Shown piece by piece: positions 39,301 to 51,394 of a stretch of DNA of 64,000 bases (the first letter of the stretch is position 1; each line of letters opens with the position of its first letter). The DNA is from Opeltia flavorubescens (taxonomy: Eukaryota > Ascomycota > Lecanoromycetes > Teloschistales > Teloschistaceae): assembly GCA_000442125.1 (NCBI GenBank), contig KE546980.1:806001-870000 (forward strand), written 5' to 3'. Both the position numbers and the translations under genes were made by a program. Below the pieces are notes generated by a model. It saw nothing but the letters and a program-made list of their open reading frames with translations, did no database searches and was not told where the DNA came from.

Positions 39301-42300
39301 TTATATATATTTTTTAAAGCCGTTTTTTTAATAATTTATCGTTTTAATTATAAATTTTTAAAATTATTAAAATTATTTAAAAGAATTAATTAAATATTAT
39401 TATATATAATAATATCGAGTTTATAAAAAACTTTTAATTTTTTATATACTTTAAAACTATAAGTTTTTACTAGTATCTATTTTTTTTTTATTTTAAAAAA
39501 CTTCTTTTTAATTATAAAAAGCGGAGTTAACGCTTTTATATCGCTTTTTAAAATATTTTTATCTTTTTTTTTTATTATTATTAAGGATATTCTTTAATTA
39601 TAAGGAGGTATAAATAATATAATATTATCGCGCTTCTTTATATAAATATTAAATACGCGATCCTTTATTAAAAATCCGTATTTAAAAGTATTTTTTAAAA
39701 GCTCGCTTTTTTTATTAAAAATATTAACCTTTGTTTTTTTCGCTATATAATATATTATTATTACTTTTTAAATATTTTTAATAGTAGTTTTAATATTTTT
39801 AAATAATTTTTAAAAACTTTTTTAAATATTTTTAAAATTAATTAATAATATTTTATTATTAAAATAGCTTTTTTTATTACTTTTTAATAACTTTTTAATA
39901 TTATTTAGGGTTTTTTATAAATTTTTAGATTTATTTCTATTTTATTTTATAAAAGTTTTAAATAGATAATATTAAATTTTTAAAAGATTTATAATTAGTT
40001 TTATACTTTTTTTAAAATTTTTTTAAAATTTTCTAAAGTATAAAATTAAATAAATATATTTTTAATTTAGAATATTAAAAGCGGTATAAACTTTAAGTAC
40101 TTTATAATCGTTTTTTTATAATACTATATTAGTAGGGTTTAGTTTATCCGGCCTATATTTTAGGTTTAAGTCTAGTCTAGCTAGCTATTCCTATTATCTA
40201 GCGTTTTTATAACTAAACTTTTTCTTTATAAAAAAATTATAAAAATTTATATAATTAATAATAACTTTTATTTTATAAAAAGCTTCTTTAATATAATATC
40301 ACTACTATTTATAAACGTAAATAATAATTAATATATTTAAATTTCCGATATTATAATTATATTTAGTCGTTATTTTCTTTTAAAATTAATAAATAATAGA
40401 ATATTAACGGATTTATATACCGGTACTAAAAGGCTGCGAGATAATTATTAAAATAATATATTTTAAGGCGTTTATTTTAATACGAATCTAGAATATATAA
40501 TTAAATTATTATAAAATAAATACTATTATAAAATATTTTTTTAATATTTTAAACGCGCTAATTACTTCTTTAATTAAAATAAATTTAATATTAAATTTTC
40601 CTTTATTACCACCTTTTAATAGCGATATTAGCGGTAGTATTATCTATAAAAATATTTTAATAAAATATCGGTAAAAATTTATAAATTTAAGGAAATATTA
40701 TATATCGCGGTACGATTTTAAAAAAAATTAATTCTTTATATATTTAATACGGGACTTTTTTATTATAATACTTCTAAAATAAATAACGAATTTAATAAAT
40801 CTAACTTTATATATATTAAATAAATACTTATATAATTTAATATATAGCCTATATTATAATAGCCTCGCGAGGACTTTTTATATATATATTAAGTACTCGG
40901 CTTTATTCTCGAAGTAGACTAGTAAATTATTTATATATATTATAATAAAAAAGTTTAAGAAATCTTTAAAAACGTTATTAATATATATTTAAAAAATAAC
41001 TAGGGTATTTATTAAATTAAATAGTATAATATAATATTTAAAATAACTATAATAAGTATAAAATACTATTTTTTATTTATTATCCTTCTAGATTTTAATA
41101 TAATAATAAGTATTCTAGATATTTAAGCGGGTAAAAATTATTATTTTATATAATTTATTTAAAGCTTTTAATATTAAAAGAAAAAAATATTAATTTTTAA
41201 TAATAACCTGATTTAGCTTCCGGTAGTTAACGTAAAAGTAAAAATTACTGTTTTTTTTTTTATAAATATAATCGAAACGCTAGCTTGTAATATTAAATAA
41301 TAGATAATCTTTTTTATTAGATTTTTATTAATATAAATTTATAAAATTTTTAATTTAATAATTAAAAGATTATATAAAGGTTTAAATAATAGATTACTTA
41401 TTATTTTAAAGATATAATTATTTATAGAATATTTAAAGAATTTATCGGCTTTTTAAAATTTATAAACCTTTTTTAAATTAGCGTACTTTTTAAATAAAGT
41501 CGCTTTTTTAACGTTATATAAAGCGATTATATTATTTTTATTATATAATTTTATACTAAAAAAGTATAATTATTTAAATCTTTTTATTTTTAATAGATAT
41601 CTTAATTCTTTAACTAGGATTAGTTTAATATTTATTCTTATTAGAATAGTATCGGGATTACGTTATATTTATTATATATATATCTAGTTAATATCTAAAT
41701 TATATTAATATAATTATAAAAGGCTAAATATAATATTAAAGAACTTAATATTCGCTTTAATATATTTATCTATTATTATTCTAGATTTCTTTTTTAAATT
41801 AATAAAGTTAACTAGAAGTTTATATTTTTAAAAATAAGTTAAGCTTATACTATTTAACGTTCTAACCAGCGCTTTAATATTATAGCCGTTATATAGCTTT
41901 AACTCCTTTATATAATATTATAATATAAAATTTAGGTTTATATTATAATTAATAAATATAATTAATTTAATTTTTTATTTTTCTTTTTAAATAGTTATAT
42001 TTATAACTAGATAAAATCTTTATAGCCTTATTTATTAACGATCTAATAGTATAAAAATAATATTTATTAAATTTTATTTTTTCCTTTTTTATTTTTATAA
42101 AGGTAATCGAGTTTTTTATAGTTTTTTTTACTATATTTTTAATAAATAATTATTATTAGTATATTACTATCTTTATAAGATTTATAGCTATTATTTAAAT
42201 TATATTCTTAGGAATTATACTAGCTTTTATAATTTCTACGACTAGTTATTATTATATTCGCGTTAATCGCCGGTATAATAATATTAAATAGACTTTATTC

Positions 42301-44184
42301 TTTTAAACTACTTTTATAACTTTTAAAATTTAATATTCTAATATTTATATTATTTTAACTAGTATATATTTAATATTATAATTAAACTAATTTAATTTTA
42401 ACTACCTAATTAATAATCCTTTAATATATTTTTAAAAAATTAGGTATTTTAAATATTTTATCGGCTATACTATTTTAAAAGGTATTTTTTAGGATATTTA
42501 CCCGAATATAATTTAGTAAAAATTTTTTTATATAATTTTTAAAGTTTTTTAAATATTTAATAAATAAAAGAATATTTTATCTATTATAATATTTTATATT
42601 AAAATATTATAATATTATTTTAATACCGTAGATAGTTTAAGGGTCGAATTAATTTAATAAAAGTTTAAATTATTTCTTTTAAATTATTTTAAACCTAGTA
42701 TTTAAGTTTGTTTTTTTAATTCGGTTTTATATATTCGTTAAATAGTAATTAAAATAGTTTATATTAAATAAAACTTTTAAAGCTTCTGTTTTATATATAA
42801 TTAAATAAATTTTAAAAATATATTTATATTCGTATTTAAATAGTATATATTTTATATAATTTTTATTTTTATATTAAATAGAATTAAGGACCTTTAACTT
42901 CGATTTTTTATTTATTTTCTACTTTTTAATATATTTAAAATCGTTAATTAGGGTTATAAAGGCTTATTATTAATATATAATAATAGATAGCCTTAAAAAT
43001 TTTAATTCTTTTTTAACTTTTAATATTTCTAACCTTTTTTATTAATAGGCTAGAGTTTATTTTATTTTAAAAACTTAAATTTTTTTTTAAAGCTATATTT
43101 TTAAATATAATTTTTAAAATAGTAATATATCTTTTAAAAAATTTATTTAATAATTTACTAGTATTTATATATATATTATTATTATAAATAAATTCTATTA
43201 AAAATAATAATTTTTATTAAATATTCTATTTATAATTATAAAAAACTTATAAATAATATTTTAATCTTTAATTTTAATATTTTATTTAATTATTAGTCTA
43301 AAAATAAAATATTAAATTTAATTTTTTTTTAAAATTTAAATAATAATAAAAAGTATTTTAAAATTTATTTATAAAAAGCGACTTTTTATTATTAATAATT
43401 TACTATATAATTTTATAATATTTAATAAATTAATATTATAATAATTTTGTAAATTCTTTTATATTAATATCTTTAATAATTAAAATATATATTATAAATT
43501 TAATTAATTTATTAATATAAAATTTAAATTATAGATTCTTTTTATATAAAAATCGATTCTAAATTATAAATTAATAATAGAATTTATTATTATTATATAA
43601 AACGGCTTTATATTTTTTAATAGAATTAATTTTAATGAGTTATAAAGCTTATAATAATAAATTTATACTTTTTAATAATTAAAGTATATTTTATAATAAT
43701 TTTCTATTTTTTTATTTATATTTAAATAATAAAACTTCCTATAAATTAAATCCTCTATTTTTTTTTTATAAAATAATCTATTTTAAAATTATTATAATTT
43801 ATATAAAAAATCTTTCCTTTAATATTGAATTATTAGATATATAAATTATTAAATTTTTTTAAAATAGTTTCTTCTCTTTAATCTTTTATTTTAAAAATTT
43901 TTTTTAATTAATAATAAATTTTTAGCGCTATTTCTTTTTTATAATAAAAGCGTTTTTTTATTAAAATTTAAAAAGCTACTTTATTATAAATAATTATATA
44001 TTTAAAAAGGATTTTTTTAATTTAATAACTTATTAAATTAAAAGCTAGAAATTTATAAAGTTTAAAAATCTATAAACTTTTTTAAATTTTTCTTTATTTT
44101 TATAGATAATAAAAGTATTTATAATAGTTATACTATTTAATTATATTATTAAGATTACTATAAAATTAATTATTATATATATAT
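35830..44184 (-). mobile_element. Gypsy chromovirus-type fossil, copy B
   Basis: Minus-strand Gypsy inserted inside element E. From right to left in element order: presumed gag (about 42500-44100), reverse transcriptase (about 40500-41300, with a recognisable RT core near 41200 and the active-site box near 40925-40945), RNase H (about 39300-39900), integrase (about 38300-39300), chromodomain (about 37860-38010), 3' non-coding (36331-37330), and 3' LTR (35830-36330). It is the most complete copy in the window, but broken throughout with dozens of breaks, so dead and fairly old. No 501-bp 5' LTR is present at its right end; an inverted X repeat (44185-44579) is there instead. Confidence 0.85.
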
Positions 44185-44579
44185 TGGAAAACGTCCTTTA
44201 TCGGCTTCCCGACCCGAAATAAGTATAAGTTTTATCTATTAGTATCGAATAAAGGCAGATATAAAACGGGTTAGGCTAATTTTACCCCTATTAACCACTA
44301 AAGGAGCTGGTTTTTTACAGCTAAATAACATCGTCGGTTTTTTACACAGTAACGTGCAAAGTAGCCCAGTTTAAAGCGCTTGACGAGCGCTTTCTAATAG
44401 TTTACTTTTTAAGAGAATCGGATAAATACTGGTTGCGTAATCGCCCTAGAAAAGTCCTACTCTCCAAAATTCGCGACCGTAGAAGAAGATTCTTGGCGCC
44501 AAGCTAGCTGCCAGCCCTACTAGCTGCCTGCTGCCAGCTACCAGCAGCAAAATTCTATTGGAACGATGGCCCAGTGCTA
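44185..44579 (-). repeat. Repeat X, copy 2 (395 bp, least mutated)
   Basis: Reverse complement of X copy 1 with identical length, from TGGAAAACG to CAGTGCTAG. It retains many CpA/TpG and GC-rich words such as TTGGCGCCAAG and is the least mutated sequence for many kilobases. It contains an 8-bp hairpin AAAGCGCT-TGACG-AGCGCTTT (44373-44393) and CAGC/CTGC-rich repeats near its right end. It lies where the 5' LTR of Gypsy B would be expected, but with its CGTTTTCCA edge facing the Gypsy interior, just as the partial copy does at Gypsy C's opposite end. Confidence 0.75.
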
Positions 44580-47500
44580 GTTATAAATACTCTATATTTT
44601 TTTATAAATTAAATTAATAGTCCCTATTATAAAATTTATTTTATAAAATAAATAAAAAATTATTATTATTATTTTTATAACTACTAGATTTTATAATGTT
44701 AAACTTTTTAAATAATATATTAACTAAATTTAATAAATTCTTCTGATATTTTATATAGAAATTAAATATAGCTAGTTTTTTTATTTATTATATTTATTTT
44801 ATAATAAGCTTTTTTATAATTATAAAATACCTAAAATTATTATAATTTATAATTATATAAATTACCTTTTTAGTTTTTTATAAATAATACCGCTAATTTT
44901 TAAAATCTAGTATTATAATATAAAGTTTTATATTATATATTTTTTAATAAAATTTTATACTTTTAAATTTATAATTAAAAAATATTATTAAATATTAATA
45001 TAAAGTTTTTTTTAATTTTTAATTAAAAGTTCTTTTTATTTTATATTTTAATATATTTATTTTTATATTAATTTTAATATTTATATTATAATATTATAAA
45101 ATAAAAATTAAAATAAAAAATTTTTGTAATTTTTTAAAAATTTTTTATACTTTTTTAAGTTAAATAAATTTAGATTTAACCTATTTTTTTTTTATATTTT
45201 ATAATAGGTTAATTAAAAAAATAGTTATTTATAAAATTCTATAAATTCTAAAAATACTAGAATATCCTTTATATTTTTTAATATAGACTATTTATTTATA
45301 ATTTCGATTTTTAAAAACTCTATATAAATCTTTTATTAATTTTTTATAAAATTTAAAAATATAATTTTAATATAATTAAAGTTATATTTTAATAGTTTTT
45401 TATATAAATAGTATTTTAGTAAAGCTTTAATAATTATATAAATATATTTTTAATATTTTTTTTTATTTTTAAAATAAATTAGTATATTATTTAAATTAAT
45501 TATACAAAATATATTAAAATAAAGTTATTATATTTTATTAATATATAACTAAAATATAATAAAAGTCTTTATAAAATTAAATAATATATTTTAATATTCG
45601 AATTATTTATAATAAATTTAAAATATAATTTTTTATTTATCTTTTTATTTAATTTAAATATAATAATAAATATTATAAATATCGATTTTAAAAAATTATT
45701 TTATATATATAAATTTATTTAAAATTTTTAATAATAGAAATAAAAAATAGTTATTTTTAATAGTAATTTTAATAAAATTTTTATAATTAATATATAATTA
45801 TAAACTATTATTTATCTTTTTAATAAATAATACTATTATTTTAATTAAATTATTTAAAAATTTTATCTAGCTTTTAATTTATTTATTAGCGAGGTAATTT
45901 TAAATTATTATAAATTTATTTAATAATATATTATTCATTAAATCTATTTTTAATTATTAATTTAGCTTTTAATTTATAGAATACTTTATTTAATTATATA
46001 TATTTAAACTATTAATAAATTTTTTTAAAATAAATTCTACTAAATTTTATAAAGCTAGTAAAATTTTAAAAATTTAAATTTAAATTATATTATATTTTAT
46101 TATTTTTAAAATAATTATTTTTATTTTTAAATTAGATATTAATTAATAAAAATATATAATTTATATACTATTTTTTTTATTTATTATTAATATTATTAAT
46201 ATAATAAATTTTTTTATAATATAAATACTAATTTAATTTAATATTATTTTATAATTAGTAAAAGTATTTTTATAAATCTATTTCTAGTTTTATTAATAAA
46301 TATAAAAATCTATTTTTCTTAATTAAAAGTAGTCTAAAATCGTATTATATTTATATATATTTATTATATAATAATTATTTCTTTAATATTTCTTTATTTT
46401 ATAGTTATCTATTAAATTCGTATTTAATAAATAGAAATTATAAAATAGAATTTTATAGCTATTTACCGCTTTAATTTATTTTAAAATTATTCGGTTTTTC
46501 AATAAAAAATTTTTTTTAATAAATATTTATAAAATAAAAATTCTTTTTATATTAAAATTAATTAAATAATAGATTATTTAAAACTTTATAAAGATATTAA
46601 TATATAAAGGAATTATTATAATAAATTTTTACTATTTAATTATAAATAATTCTAGTATAATAGTAGTATATATTAGAATTTTTTTTTATATTTCTTTTCC
46701 TTTATTATATTTTTTCTACCTTTTTATAAATTTAAAATATATAAAATTATTTATTTTATATTTTTTAGTTTTATAAATTTAATATTTTATTTTAAATATT
46801 ATTTTTTTATTTTTTTTTAAATATTAAATTAAATTCTTATTATTATTTTTATTATAATTTAAATCTTTTTTTTTATAAATTTTTTCTTTAATTACTTTAT
46901 TTAAAAAATTAGATATTTTTATTAAATATTTTATATTCTAATTTAAGTATAATATTTTCTTTTTATAAATATTATTTTAATATAATATATTATCTTAAAT
47001 AGATTTAATAAATTTTCGATTTTTAAAATTTTATAGTATTTTATTACTAATTCGCTTATTTATTTTAATTTATAAATAGAAAATCTTTCTAAACTTATTT
47101 ATTAAATAATTCAGATAGTAATATTATTATTATAAATACTAGTCGAATATAGATATTAATTATAATTTTAGTTATTTTATAGATTTTAACTAGATTTTTA
47201 TTTATATATTCTAAATTATTAGATTATTAAATATATTTTTATAATATTTAATAAAATTATTTTAAATAAATAATTTGTTTTTAGCGCTTAATAATTTAAT
47301 ATAATTATATTATTAAATTTTAAATTTATTATTAAATTTAAAAACTATTTAATAAATTTTTTTCTTAATAAAAATTTTTTTTTTATAAAATATTAATATA
47401 TTTTTTATAATTAATAAATTATAATACTAAACTTCTAAATTTAATATATAATTATTTATTAAATATTTTTAATTTATTAATTTTCTTTTTAATATTTAAA

Positions 47501-47923
47501 AAAAACCGGTAATAATTATTATTATATTATTTTTAATAACTTATATTAACTTCTAATTTAATAATTTATAAATAAGTTTCTAGAAATTTATTCTTTAATT
47601 TTAGTTTTTTAATATAAAACCGAATTTATAATATTTATACTCTAATTTCTTTTTTTAATAGAATTAATTCGTTAAAAACTCTATTTATTTAATTATTTAT
47701 TATTTTACTATTTTTTTTATTAAATAAAGATTCGTTTACTAGATTATTTTTATTATTTCCGCCCGGATTTTTAAATAAATTTTACTCGTTAATATTAAGC
47801 TTTATAATTTAATCCTTTTATAAAACTTTTAGCTATTTTAAAGTCTATACGCGAGATTTTCCTTTTTAAACTCCTCTCGTTATTTTATTAAGTAATTCTT
47901 TATAATTAAGAAGTAATTAAAAT
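44580..47923 (-). mobile_element. Element E internal region, right part
   Basis: RIP-mutated sequence between X copy 2 and E's right LTR. If E is on the minus strand this is its 5' part (gag and start of pol). Low-complexity A/T runs dominate and no domain could be named. Confidence 0.55.
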
Positions 47924-48136
47924 TATAATATTATTAAATAAATAGCCTATAAGCTTCGAGTTAATAGAGTGATATAATAAAATATAAAAGACGTTTATTT
48001 TAATAATAATAGAACTAATTATTAAAGAATTAGTAGTTTAAAGCCCGTAGGGTTTTTGTTAAATATAGACGCTATCTATATTAGATATAGCCCTACCTCC
48101 TGCGAACTTTATACCTACTGGGCCTCCGGCCTTATA
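47924..48136 (-). repeat. LTR of element E, right (213 bp)
   Basis: Gap-free partner of 33353-33565. Its left terminus reads TATAAT, compatible with TGTAAG after G to A change, and its right terminus is CTTATA. It is followed by the duplication ATACG. Confidence 0.85.
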
Positions 48137-49414
48137 ATACGCGATTTCGCGCGATAACTATATATTAGAATTACTTAGATTTTTTAGCTATTAAAAAAAA
48201 GTCATTAAGTTTAATTAAAAAAAAGGATATTTTTACTTTTATAAATAAAATAGAAAAAAGCGGTATTATTATATAATTTTACATTTTTTTAATATTCTAT
48301 ATCTATTTTAAATATTTATTTTTATATATTTATTTTTATATTCTATTTTCGGATTTATATTATTTTTAAATAGTTATAATTTTAAAATTTCTATTTTAAT
48401 AATTTCTTTTTTACTTTTAACCTTTTTGAATAATATACTTTATAATATATATCTTTTAGTACTTATTCTACCAGTAAACTTTAATAATTATATAAATTTT
48501 TGTAATTATTTGTACTTTATATTCTTAGTATTATCTATTATTTTATTTCTACGTTTATATATAGTTTAGTTATTATTTATTTTATTTTTTTTTTAAAAAG
48601 TCCTTTTTACTATTATTTAATAGTTTTTTAGAATAAATATAATAAAAGTCCTTTATATATTAACTAGCTTCTGATATTATTTTAATATTAAGCTAGCTAT
48701 TATTTTAAAAGCTGTAATTAAATTATTTTATTAGATATTATAATTTTCTATAATATTAATTTAAATTAAATACTTTTTTTATTTTATATAATTTTTTACT
48801 ATTAATAAATAAAAATAATAGATTTTTTTTATTTTTTTTTTCTACTATTATACCTATATAGTTTGAGAAAAGAAATATAAAAAATAAAATAGATATAATC
48901 TACTAATATTAGAAGTTTTAAATAATATATTTATAATTTTACTAGTTTTATTATTTTAAAAGGGTTATAGAACTTATAATTTAATTTTTTTAATAACTTT
49001 TTTATTTTAATATTATATTTTTTTAATTATATTATATTATTAATAATAAAAGATTTTATAGAATTCTTTTCGTTATAATAATTAGAATATTTTTTTATTA
49101 CTACTTTTTATTAGCTTTTAAATTAAATATATATATATATATATTTTTTAGTATATTAACGCGCGTTAAATATATAATTTTTAATATTACTAATTTCGAT
49201 ATTATTTTTTAAATTAGGATTTCTATTAATAGTAGTAAAGAATAGCGTTATATTAATAAAAGTATATATATAATTACTATATATATATTCTATTAAAGGT
49301 AGTTATTTATTTTAATTATTCTAATTATTGTTAATAAATCCTTTTAAAAATTATTTTAAAGTTTAATTTTATTATTTAGTTTATCTATAAATTTATAAAG
49401 GAAGCCCGATATTT
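48137..49414 (-). mobile_element. Gypsy copy C, segment 2 (chromodomain and part of integrase)
   Basis: Collinear with copy B from about 37310 to 38587, including the (TA)n tract (about 49125-49145). It resumes Gypsy C after the E insertion, starting with ATACG. It breaks off at CGATATTT (49407-49414), the same point where segment 3 resumes at about 62903. Broken throughout. Confidence 0.8.
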
Positions 49415-49688
49415 TTTTAAAAAAACATTTTTTAACGATTTTATTTTATAAATTATCGAAATTCTATCGAATTATTAACGAAATATTAACGAATTAAAAA
49501 AATAAATATAAATTTTTTTTTTTTAATTTTATTATAAAAATAAAATAGAATATTATATTTTAATTTTAACGAAAAATTATTGAAAAATTATTAAAATACT
49601 ATTGATTATTTATTTAAAATAATTATTAGGCTTTATATATAAAATACGAAAGTTATTTTTAGATTATTAAATAGCTAATAGAAAGTAT

Positions 49689-49910
49689 ATTGAAATTCTA
49701 TCTAATATCTATCGAAATTCTATCTAATATTTAACGAAATTTTATCTAATATCTATTAAAATTCTATTTTATAATATCTATTAATATCCTATCTAATATT
49801 TATCGAAATCCTATCTAGTAATATCTATAGAAATCCTATTTAGTAATATCTATCGAAATCCTATCTAATATCTATCGAAATTTTATCTAATACCTATCGA
49901 AATTTTAACG
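49689..49910. repeat. 22-bp (and 25-bp) imperfect tandem repeat
   Basis: About ten units of ATCTATCGAAATTCTATCTA with variants, some lengthened by TAG+TAAT to about 25 bp. Related words (ATCGAAATTCTATCG, TTAACGAA) extend left to about 49451. It lies near the left end of the 13.5-kb insertion, where a subterminal repeat array would be expected. Confidence 0.75.
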
Positions 49911-51323
49911 ATAATAGTTTTTATCTTGATTAAAGGCTGGATATTATTTTATATAGTATATATACTTTTATTATTAAGCTATAATTGATTATCTTTTATA
50001 GTCTAGTAGTTATAATATTCTAATATAATTCTACTTTAGTCTATTTTTATTTTATTCCTTCTTAATTACGAATATATATAATAGACTAGGGTTTAACGTT
50101 ATCTAGAAAAGCTTATATTCGAATTATAGTAGAAATATTTAAGTTTTTTTTAACGGGATATAGAATAAAAGAAAAGCTATTATCTATTAGTAGATTAGCT
50201 ATTATATACGCTATTATCGTATTAACGAGGCCTAGTTCTTTAGCCGCTAGCTCCCTAAATAGCGTAAAGATCGTCCTTCTAATATAGGGTAAAGGACTTA
50301 CCTAAAGCCCGTTGTCGCGTAGTTATATTTAAACTATTATTAGAAAAGCTGGCTAGAAGTTTATTAATATAAAATAGTAATATTTTAAAATAATAGAACT
50401 ATTAGATATAAATATAATACTGTTTTTTATCGTCGTATTACTATAAATAAAATCGTTAATAAAGTATTCCTATTAACTTTTTATTCTAAACTAGGATTCT
50501 ATAGTTTCTTAAATTTTAGCCTTTTTATTATTATAATTATCGATCTTCGAGGCTTTAATTATATAGCTAGTACGTTTTTTTTTAAACGATTACTTTTTAT
50601 TGTATTTAATAGTAGTCGCTCCTTTTTTTAATAAAAAAATAGGATTTTTATATTCTTTAATAATCTAAACGAAGTTGACGGGAAGAGTTTTTTAATAGAT
50701 AAGTAGGGGTCTAAACTATTAAAGATATTAGGGCTGGAAAATATTTAAATATATTAATAGAATTAATTTAATAATTTTAAATCGGGTTAAAAAATATAAG
50801 TAAGTATTAAATTTTAATATAGGTTAATTAAGTAGTAGATTTAATAAAATAAGTAGTTAAAATATATATTAAAGGTTAAAAGAAGTTATATTAATTAGTT
50901 TCGGTATAATATATATATATAGCTATATAGTAGTTATACGCTATAAAGGGTATAATAGCGAAATTATTATAGGGAAAGGTATATTAAAATTGGTATAGTT
51001 AGTATAATTAAAATAGGTAGAATTAATAGACTTTTCGCGTGCGCTAAAATAAATTAAATATTTAGATATTTATTAATAATCTAATTTTGTTTATTAATTT
51101 ATTTATTTTTATATAATTATTTTAGTAATAGTTATAAATTTAAGTAAGCTCGTTATTTTTAAGCTAAATACGATATCTGCTTTTTACTACTCGGTACCTA
51201 TTTATATAAATAACGGTAGTTCTACTAATAATAGTAGTACCGATAGGATTTTATATTAAAAAAAAGATATTTATATCGATCTAAATATTATTTAAATTTT
51301 TTTAAGCGATATTTAATGCGGAT

Positions 51324-51394
51324 ACCTTTATTAGAATTCGAACCTGGGTATTTTAGGTTTTTATATAGATATTTTACTACTAGATTATAAAGGC
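51324..51394 (-). pseudogene. Degenerate tRNA-like sequence (71 nt)
   Basis: On the minus strand the first seven bases GCCTTTA (51394-51388) pair with TAAAGGT (51330-51324), leaving one G-T pair. A box-B-like T arm reads CCAGG-TTCGAAT-TCTAA, whose 3' strand is CCTGG after RIP-type changes. TA at positions 8-9 and ATCTAGTAGTA fit a box A/D arm. Total length of 71 nt agrees with short class I tRNAs. The anticodon arm cannot be folded convincingly, so the amino acid is not assigned. It is probably a mutated tRNA gene or a tRNA-derived repeat carried inside the 13.5-kb insertion. Confidence 0.5.

Larger units (their letters stand above)
33353..48136 (-). mobile_element. LTR retrotransposon E with nested Gypsy B
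   Basis: Two 213-bp LTRs (33353-33565 and 47924-48136) bound a 14,784-bp insertion. The left end TGTAAG and right end CTTATA are inverted termini after one C to T change. The 5-bp duplication ATACG flanks it exactly (33348-33352 and 48137-48141). Removing the nested B/X insertion leaves about 6 kb, a normal size for an LTR retrotransposon. An A/T-rich tract next to the left LTR could be a minus-strand polypurine tract, hence the minus-strand assignment, which is weak. It is broken throughout with dozens of breaks. Superfamily could not be read from the coding traces. Confidence 0.8.

Noticed and set aside
9453-44579. A single 35-kb element bounded by the two inverted X copies
   Set aside because: The interval contains many unrelated insertions, X fragments occur elsewhere in either orientation, and no matching target duplication was seen.
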